Shown in pieces: positions 27,892-32,179 of a stretch of 32,179 nucleotides of DNA. The translations under genes and the position numbers were made by a program. This stretch comes from Nitrospirota bacterium. Lineage in GTDB: Bacteria > Nitrospirota > Thermodesulfovibrionia > UBA6902 > DSMQ01. The stretch's first letter is position 1. Each line of letters begins with the position of its first letter. The notes under the pieces are model-generated. The model ran no database searches. It was not told where the DNA came from and saw only the letters and a program-made list of their open reading frames with translations. The stretch covers positions 1 through 32,179 of the forward strand of contig JACROO010000045.1 of NCBI GenBank assembly GCA_016214355.1, read 5' to 3'.

Positions 27892-27936
27892 AGTTAGCAG
27901 TTAACAATTATCATTTTAAATTGCTAAATGCTAACT
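27892..27936. repeat. Heptad-stutter inverted element with shared AT core in the loop
   Basis: AGTTAGC AGTTAAC [AATTATCATTTTAAATT] GCTAAAT GCTAACT. Confidence 0.9.
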
Positions 27937-28037
27937 TTGACCTTATATCTGCTCCCTTGCCATGAGAACAAATCCTTTTGACCCATCTGCATCACCGGTA
28001 GTGAAATGAGGATACTTTTGCAAAGAGTCAAAACCGT

Positions 28038-28364
28038 TTAAGACAGATTTTTTACAAATTCCCTGTACCTTAAAGGCGGGTCTATAATCTCCATACCAAT
28101 TGTGGTTGTTATGTCATCAGGCGGAGAGTTGTGATATGACCATCTGACAGCACAATTAAGATTAATCGTGTCTCCTGAAGAGAGTTCAAACTTCAGGTCA
28201 ATAGGCGTACCCGGGAAAAATTCAATTATTGACTCTGCAGGCACAGTTATTATCTGAATACCGTGCTCTGAAATATTCTCTATAAACACTGCACGGTTTT
28301 CATCGCCTGAGATGCGCTCAGCCTTCAGATAAACCTTTTTTCTTTCAAAACGTCTTTTTTCCAT
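28038..28364 (-). CDS. PilZ domain protein
   Basis: KRRFERKKVYLKAERISGDENRAVFIENISEHGIQIIT...LKFELSSGDTINLNCAVRWSY. Confidence 0.85.
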   Translation of the reverse strand: MEKRRFERKKVYLKAERISGDENRAVFIENISEHGIQIITVPAESIIEFFPGTPIDLKFELSSGDTINLNCAVRWSYHNSPPDDITTTIGMEIIDPPLRYREFVKNLS

Positions 28365-28732
28365 CGGGGAGATTTTACCATCAAAGAAAGAAAAATTAAA
28401 GCAAAAAATCAGTAGTGATGTCTAACATTCTGCCAAACCACTACAATATTGTCATCCCCGCTTCCAGAGTTAATAGTCTTTTAGTTATCATATAAATTAA
28501 AATAACATCTACATTGTTTTTAGAGAAACAGCGGCATGAGTAAAAAATTCCATATACATACATTTGGCTGACCCTTGGGCTGTCCTCTACAAATTGTTTA
28601 AACCATTCTTTTTTACCGCTTTTAAATCAGAATTAGCATTTTAAATAAAAACAACCCACACCAACGGCTTTGGTCTGCCTTACCTGCCTGCAAGTCAGGA
28701 AAGGTGGCCTGCTTCCCCCTATAAAAAAATCG

Positions 28733-28761
28733 TTGACATAATCGTATAAAATATATATACT
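28733..28761 (+). promoter_or_regulatory. Promoter of abiEi-abiEii
   Basis: TTGACA-17 nt-TATACT; SD cggagg precedes ATG 28797. Confidence 0.75.
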
Positions 28762-28788
28762 TATTGACAAGTAGTAAGAGATTATACG
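28743..28788. promoter_or_regulatory. Candidate operator: inverted repeat CGTATAA / TTATACG bracketing the -10 and leader
   Basis: CGTATAA at 28743-28749 and TTATACG at 28782-28788. Confidence 0.4.
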
Positions 28789-28796
28789 GAGGTTAA

Positions 28797-29387
28797 ATGA
28801 ACACAAGAACACAGGAACTCATGAATTTTTTTCAGAGCCATGGCGGGGTGGCCCGTTTTTCTACTGTTCTGAAGGCTGGATTTCATCCTGATTCGCTTAT
28901 TGCTCTTGAAAAAGAGGGGAAGGTTGAAAAGATTGCCCGGGGCCTTTACCGGGTGGCCAATTATACCCATGGTACACATCCGGATCTTGTTATTGCATCA
29001 CTTCAGGCACCCAGAGGCGTTATTTGTCTTCTTTCTGCTCTGTTTTTTTATGATGCAACAAGCGAGATCCCAAAGTATGTAGCCCTGGCTATTCCGCAAG
29101 GTAGTCATGCAAATAGAATTAAGTATCCACCGGTAAGATTTTGCCGTTTTGCGTCTAAAGCATGGAAAGCAGGGATTGAAGAGCATGAAATTGAAAGACA
29201 GTATAGCCTCGCTAAGACGATTGCCGATTGTTTTAAATTCCGTAATAAAATAGGTATGGATGTCGCCAGAGATGCCCTCAAGGTTGCTGTTACAGAAAAA
29301 AACATAACTCCAAAAGAAATTATGAAATACGCCAAAATTTGCCGTGTTGATAGCATTATAAAACCAATACTGGAAGCTATGATATGA
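28797..29387 (+). CDS. abiEi: AbiEi-family antitoxin (type IV TA)
   Basis: FFQSHGGVARFSTVLKAGFHPDSLIALEKEGKVEKIARGLYRVA (wHTH) + AbiEi C-terminal-like region ERQYSLAKTIADCFKFRNKIGMDVARDALK; overlaps abiEii by ATGA. Confidence 0.85.
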   Translation: MNTRTQELMNFFQSHGGVARFSTVLKAGFHPDSLIALEKEGKVEKIARGLYRVANYTHGTHPDLVIASLQAPRGVICLLSALFFYDATSEIPKYVALAIPQGSHANRIKYPPVRFCRFASKAWKAGIEEHEIERQYSLAKTIADCFKFRNKIGMDVARDALKVAVTEKNITPKEIMKYAKICRVDSIIKPILEAMI

Positions 29388-30298
29388 AAAAGGATATTAA
29401 GAATATAAAAGCTTCTGTTCGCGCCCGTCTTCAAGATAAAGCGAAGGAAGCTGCTCAGCCATTTTCAGAAATTCTGCAATATTATGGGATGGAGAGATTC
29501 CTTTATAGGTTTAGCCGTTCTAAATATGCGGATAAATTTATCCTGAAAGGCGCGCTTATGTTTACAGTTTGGCAAGTTCCACAAAGACGGACAACGCTTG
29601 ATATAGATTTCTCAGCACGCTATGACAATCAGATAGCAACTATTGAGAAAGTAATCAAAGATGTATGTAAGGTTTCGGTGACTCCAGACGGGCTTGTTTT
29701 TGATTCGCAGACAGTAAAGGGACAGAAAATAAAAGAAGATGCTGATTACGAAGGCATACGTGTTAAATTTAGAGGTTTTTTAGAACGCTCACGTATCCCG
29801 ATGCAAATTGATATTGCTTTTGGCGATATCATCTATCCAAAACCTAAAGTTATTGATTATCCTGTTATTTTAGATTTTCCTAAACCCCATCTTAAAGGAT
29901 ATCCCGCAGAAAGTGTTGTTAGCGAAAAATTTGAAGCTATGGTTAAGTTAGGTCTTTTAAACAGTCGCATGAAGGATTTCTATGATATTTGGCTCATGAT
30001 GCGTCAGTTTGATTTTGATGGTCTAAAACTCGTTGAAGCTTTAAAAGGAACCTTTGAACATCGTAAAACTCCTTTGCCAGAGCATAAACCATTATTCGCT
30101 GAAGAAATTTACGATGAAAAATCCGATCGCCAAACATTATGGAAGGCTTTTCTAAAAAAGGGAGATATTAAATACGTACCAGAAAAGTTGCGCACAACAG
30201 CCACAGAGATAGAACAATTTCTTATTAACCCGCTTGATGCAATTTATAGAAGCCAAGAGTTTAGCAAAGAATGGAAATCCGCAGGACCGTGGAAATGA
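29384..30298 (+). CDS. abiEii: AbiEii nucleotidyltransferase toxin
   Basis: FILKGALMFTVWQVPQRRTTLDIDFSARYDNQ (NTase GG/DxD-like) ... YPAESVVSEKFEAMVKLGLLNSRMKDFYDIWLM. Confidence 0.9.
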   Translation: MKKDIKNIKASVRARLQDKAKEAAQPFSEILQYYGMERFLYRFSRSKYADKFILKGALMFTVWQVPQRRTTLDIDFSARYDNQIATIEKVIKDVCKVSVTPDGLVFDSQTVKGQKIKEDADYEGIRVKFRGFLERSRIPMQIDIAFGDIIYPKPKVIDYPVILDFPKPHLKGYPAESVVSEKFEAMVKLGLLNSRMKDFYDIWLMMRQFDFDGLKLVEALKGTFEHRKTPLPEHKPLFAEEIYDEKSDRQTLWKAFLKKGDIKYVPEKLRTTATEIEQFLINPLDAIYRSQEFSKEWKSAGPWK

Positions 30299-30409
30299 GA
30301 AATGATGAAAGAAGAAGTATAGTATAAGATAATGAAAACCGCCTTATACATAAGAGTATCCACCGAAGACCAAGCCAAAGAAGGCTATTCTCTTGAAGTC
30401 CAGAGGGAG

Positions 30410-30450
30410 CCCCTATAGATTCTTTCAGAATCTAAACACAGGGATAGATA
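30410..30450. mobile_element. 41-nt hairpin insertion in the recombinase gene
   Basis: CCCCTAT-AG-ATTCT-TTC-AGAAT-CT-AAAC-ACAGGG + atagata. Confidence 0.7.
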
Positions 30451-30480
30451 TATCTTGAGTCCTTTGCTGAAAGGGAAGGG

Positions 30481-30560
30481 CACCCCCATGGTTTTGATAC
30501 CCGTAGTTTTCCTTATGGAAAACATAGCACGGGTACAGGACAAAACAAAATATGGGGACG
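30481..30560. mobile_element. 80-nt nested hairpin insertion in the recombinase gene
   Basis: Outer CCCCAT-G-GTTTTG...CAAAAC-AAAAT-ATGGGG containing inner TACCCGT-AG-TTTTCC-TTAT-GGAAAA-C-ATAGC-ACGGGTA. Confidence 0.7.
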
Positions 30561-30668
30561 TATGAGATTTATAAAATCTATCAGGATGATGGGATAAGCG
30601 GCTATTCTACCGAACGTCCTGCTTTTTAATTAAAACCCTTGCTCAAATATTGTAAAATATCTGTTACC

Positions 30669-30959
30669 ATGAGTTTTAAACGTAATGCTGTGTTTTTCGT
30701 ATATATCGTTAAATGTGCTAACGGAACATATTACACCGGTTACACAAATAATCTCGAGAACCGAATCAAACTACACAATAAAGGGGATGGCGCAAAGTAT
30801 TTAAAAGGAAAGTTGCCGGTCCAGTTGGTTTATGCTAAAGAATATAAATATTATAAAAATGCGTTGCATGCTGAGAGGAATTTAAAGAAGTTGACTAGGA
30901 AAGAGAAGGAGGTATTAATTTCGAACTATGAGCGCACAAATGGAAATTTATCCCTATAG
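30669..30959 (+). CDS. GIY-YIG nuclease superfamily protein (UPF0213/YhbQ-like)
   Basis: VYIVKCANGTYYTGYTNNLENRIKLHNKGDGAKYLKGKLPVQLVYAKEYKYYKNALHAERNLKKLTRKEKEVLI; the stop TAG is supplied by the downstream hairpin. Confidence 0.92.
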   Translation: MSFKRNAVFFVYIVKCANGTYYTGYTNNLENRIKLHNKGDGAKYLKGKLPVQLVYAKEYKYYKNALHAERNLKKLTRKEKEVLISNYERTNGNLSL

Positions 30960-30985
30960 ATTCATTCTGAATCTATACATAGGGA
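30951..30985. repeat. Bulged hairpin E
   Basis: TCCCTAT-AG-ATTC-ATTCT-GAAT-CT-ATAC-ATAGGGA. Confidence 0.85.
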
Positions 30986-31002
30986 TTAGAAAAAAAGGTT
31001 GC

Positions 31003-31038
31003 CCCCGTAGTTTTGCTATTGCAAAACTGGACACGGGG
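31003..31038. repeat. Bulged hairpin A
   Basis: CCCCGT-AG-TTTTGC-TATT-GCAAAA-CT-GGAC-ACGGGG. Confidence 0.9.
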
Positions 31039-31098
31039 ACACCCATGTCTAAGTTTTCAGGTGGTATTTTATGAGATACTACTCCAGAATGTTTAGGT

Positions 31099-31139
31099 GC
31101 TCCCACAGATTTGCCGCTGCAAATCTAGGACGTGGGAGC
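31099..31139. repeat. Bulged hairpin B
   Basis: GCTCCCAC-AG-ATTTGC-CGCT-GCAAAT-CT-AGGAC-GTGGGAGC. Confidence 0.9.
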
Positions 31140-31194
31140 AACCGTGTCCAGGTTTTGAGGAAAATATGAAATATTTTCTCAAAACCTACGGTTG
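31139..31194. repeat. Bulged hairpin F overlapping the miaB start (opposite orientation)
   Basis: CAACCGT-GTCC-AG-GTTTTGAGGAAAATAT-gaa-ATATTTTCTCAAAAC-CT-ACGGTTG. Confidence 0.9.
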
Positions 31195-32179
31195 TCAGAT
31201 GAATGTCCACGACTCTGAGAAGATTGCAGGTATTCTCTCGGAATCAGGATATAATGCGGCAGATTCTGTCACAGATGCTGATGTGATAGTTCTGAACACA
31301 TGCAGTGTGAGGCAAAAGGCAGAGCAGAAGTTTTTTAGTGAACTGGGAAGGCTGAAAGCAGAAAAAAAGAAAAATCCTGATTTAAAAATTGCTGTTGCCG
31401 GCTGTATTGCACAGCAAAGGGGCAGCGATATATTTGAACGTTTCCCTTATGTTGATTTTATTTTTGGTCCTCAGAATATTGATAGTCTTGAGAAGTGGAT
31501 ATCAGACAAACCACAGGCAATAGACGCCAGACAACAGACATCAGACTACGCAGTACGCGGTACGAGATACGCAGAACAGAATCCTATAAAAAGGGAAGGG
31601 CAGGTCAAGGCATGGGTAGCTATAATGCACGGTTGTAACAACTTTTGTTCGTACTGTGTTGTGCCTTATACCCGCGGCAGGGAAAAAAGCAGGCACAGCA
31701 TGGACATTCTTAATGAGATTAGGGAAATTGCAGTGCAGGGGTTTAAAGAGGTGGCACTTCTTGGGCAGAATGTTAATTCCTATGGCAAAAATCTTCCTGA
31801 AAACATAGACTTTCCAGATTTACTTAAAGTAATCCATGAGATAAATGACATACAAAGGATTAGATTTATCACCTCTCACCCTCGGGACCTTTCAGAAAAA
31901 CTGATAAAAACAATGCGTGACCTGCCTAAAGTATGTGAGCATATGCACCTGCCCATACAGGCAGGCTCTGACAAAATCTTATCACTTATGAACAGGGGGT
32001 ACTCATACATTCAGTACAAAGAGAAAATTGACATGCTCAGAACAGAAATCCCTGATATTGCTATAACAACAGATATAATCGTTGGTTTCCCCGGGGAGAC
32101 TGATGATGATTTTGAATGTACAGTTAACGCCTTGAAGGAGATAGAGTTTGACGGTATTTTTGCCTTTAAATATTCAAAA
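31166..32179 (+). CDS. miaB: tRNA-2-methylthio-N6-dimethylallyladenosine synthase (partial, runs off the window)
   Basis: MKYFLKTYGCQMNVHDSEKIAGIL...NTCSVRQKAEQKFFSELG...AWVAIMHGCNNFCSYCVVPYTRGREKSR...HLPIQAGSDKILSLMNRGY...TDIIVGFPGET. Confidence 0.97.
   Translation, partial: MKYFLKTYGCQMNVHDSEKIAGILSESGYNAADSVTDADVIVLNTCSVRQKAEQKFFSELGRLKAEKKKNPDLKIAVAGCIAQQRGSDIFERFPYVDFIFGPQNIDSLEKWISDKPQAIDARQQTSDYAVRGTRYAEQNPIKREGQVKAWVAIMHGCNNFCSYCVVPYTRGREKSRHSMDILNEIREIAVQGFKEVALLGQNVNSYGKNLPENIDFPDLLKVIHEINDIQRIRFITSHPRDLSEKLIKTMRDLPKVCEHMHLPIQAGSDKILSLMNRGYSYIQYKEKIDMLRTEIPDIAITTDIIVGFPGETDDDFECTVNALKEIEFDGIFAFKYSK
31522..31577. repeat. Heptad-stutter tandem, in frame in the miaB linker
   Basis: AGACGCC AGACAAC AGACATC AGACTAC GCAGTAC GCGGTAC GAGATAC GCAGAAC; encodes DARQQTSDYAVRGTRYAEQ. 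Confidence 0.9.

Larger units (their letters stand above)
30332..30629 (+). pseudogene. Serine recombinase N-terminal domain, interrupted by two hairpin insertions and truncated
   Basis: MKTALYIRVSTEDQAKEGYSLEVQRE | insertion | YLESFAEREG | insertion | YEIYKIYQDDGISGYSTERPAF*. Confidence 0.9.

Noticed and set aside
28536-28600. MSKKFHIHTFG* short ORF resembling a MiaB-type N-terminus (HTFGC)
   Set aside because: Only 11 codons before TGA; downstream TGTCCTCTACAAATTGTTTAA does not continue the family motif convincingly. Possible remnant, but too short to claim.
30410-30560. Translational bypassing (T4 gene 60 or mitochondrial byp-like) of the recombinase hairpins
   Set aside because: Take-off codons GAG and GGG have no matching landing triplets just before the resumption codons (ATA and ACG), and the gene is also truncated at PAF*. 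Pseudogenisation is simpler.
30410-31194. Ordinary REP/BIME or IS200/IS605 ends
   Set aside because: GTAG appears in only some copies, stem sequences are not conserved, and no Y1 transposase or TnpB is visible in the window. Cannot be excluded genome-wide.

Overview
Bacterial chromosomal window, mostly housekeeping and metabolic genes. Gene content and the intergenic repeat style suggest an uncultivated Nitrospirota or deltaproteobacteria-like lineage; this is inference only. Order: truncated restriction-type N-terminal fragment (-), lysC, cimA (interrupted by TAA in a 17-T run), RseC-like, EF-G-like (internal deletion plus frameshift), DUF948-like, YtxH-like, a 1438-aa acyl-CoA dehydratase activase fusion, an untracked mini-ORF resembling bS22/COX24, a LamG-like lipoprotein, DUF1460-like (-), smc, glcD-like, rplI, dnaB, AmmeMemoRadiSam B, Zn-ADH (-), LsrF-like aldolase (-), DUF362 (-), GHMP-kinase/UDPGP fusion (-), PilZ (-), AbiEi/AbiEii, a broken serine recombinase, a GIY-YIG protein, and miaB (runs off the end). 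The most unusual signal is not a gene. Two layered families of small palindromic sequence occur inside and between genes: (1) 'heptad-stutter' elements, where 7-nt words (CAGTTAG, TTCTCAG, AGTGAAT, TTCTGTG, GCAGTAA, AGACNNC...) repeat with period 7 or 14, often as two inverted arms, at least 10 loci, several in frame inside proteins; (2) a hairpin family at 30.4-31.2 kb (also 13.36 kb) with shared architecture X-AG-Y-loop-Y'-CT-[4-6 nt bulge, usually ending AC]-X'. The sequences of X and Y vary while the architecture is kept. Two such insertions interrupt a serine recombinase at codon-exact positions, and one forms an inverted copy of the miaB start. Several palindromes are nested inside others, suggesting serial insertion at hairpin tips. 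No computation or database search was run; all claims come from reading the sequence.
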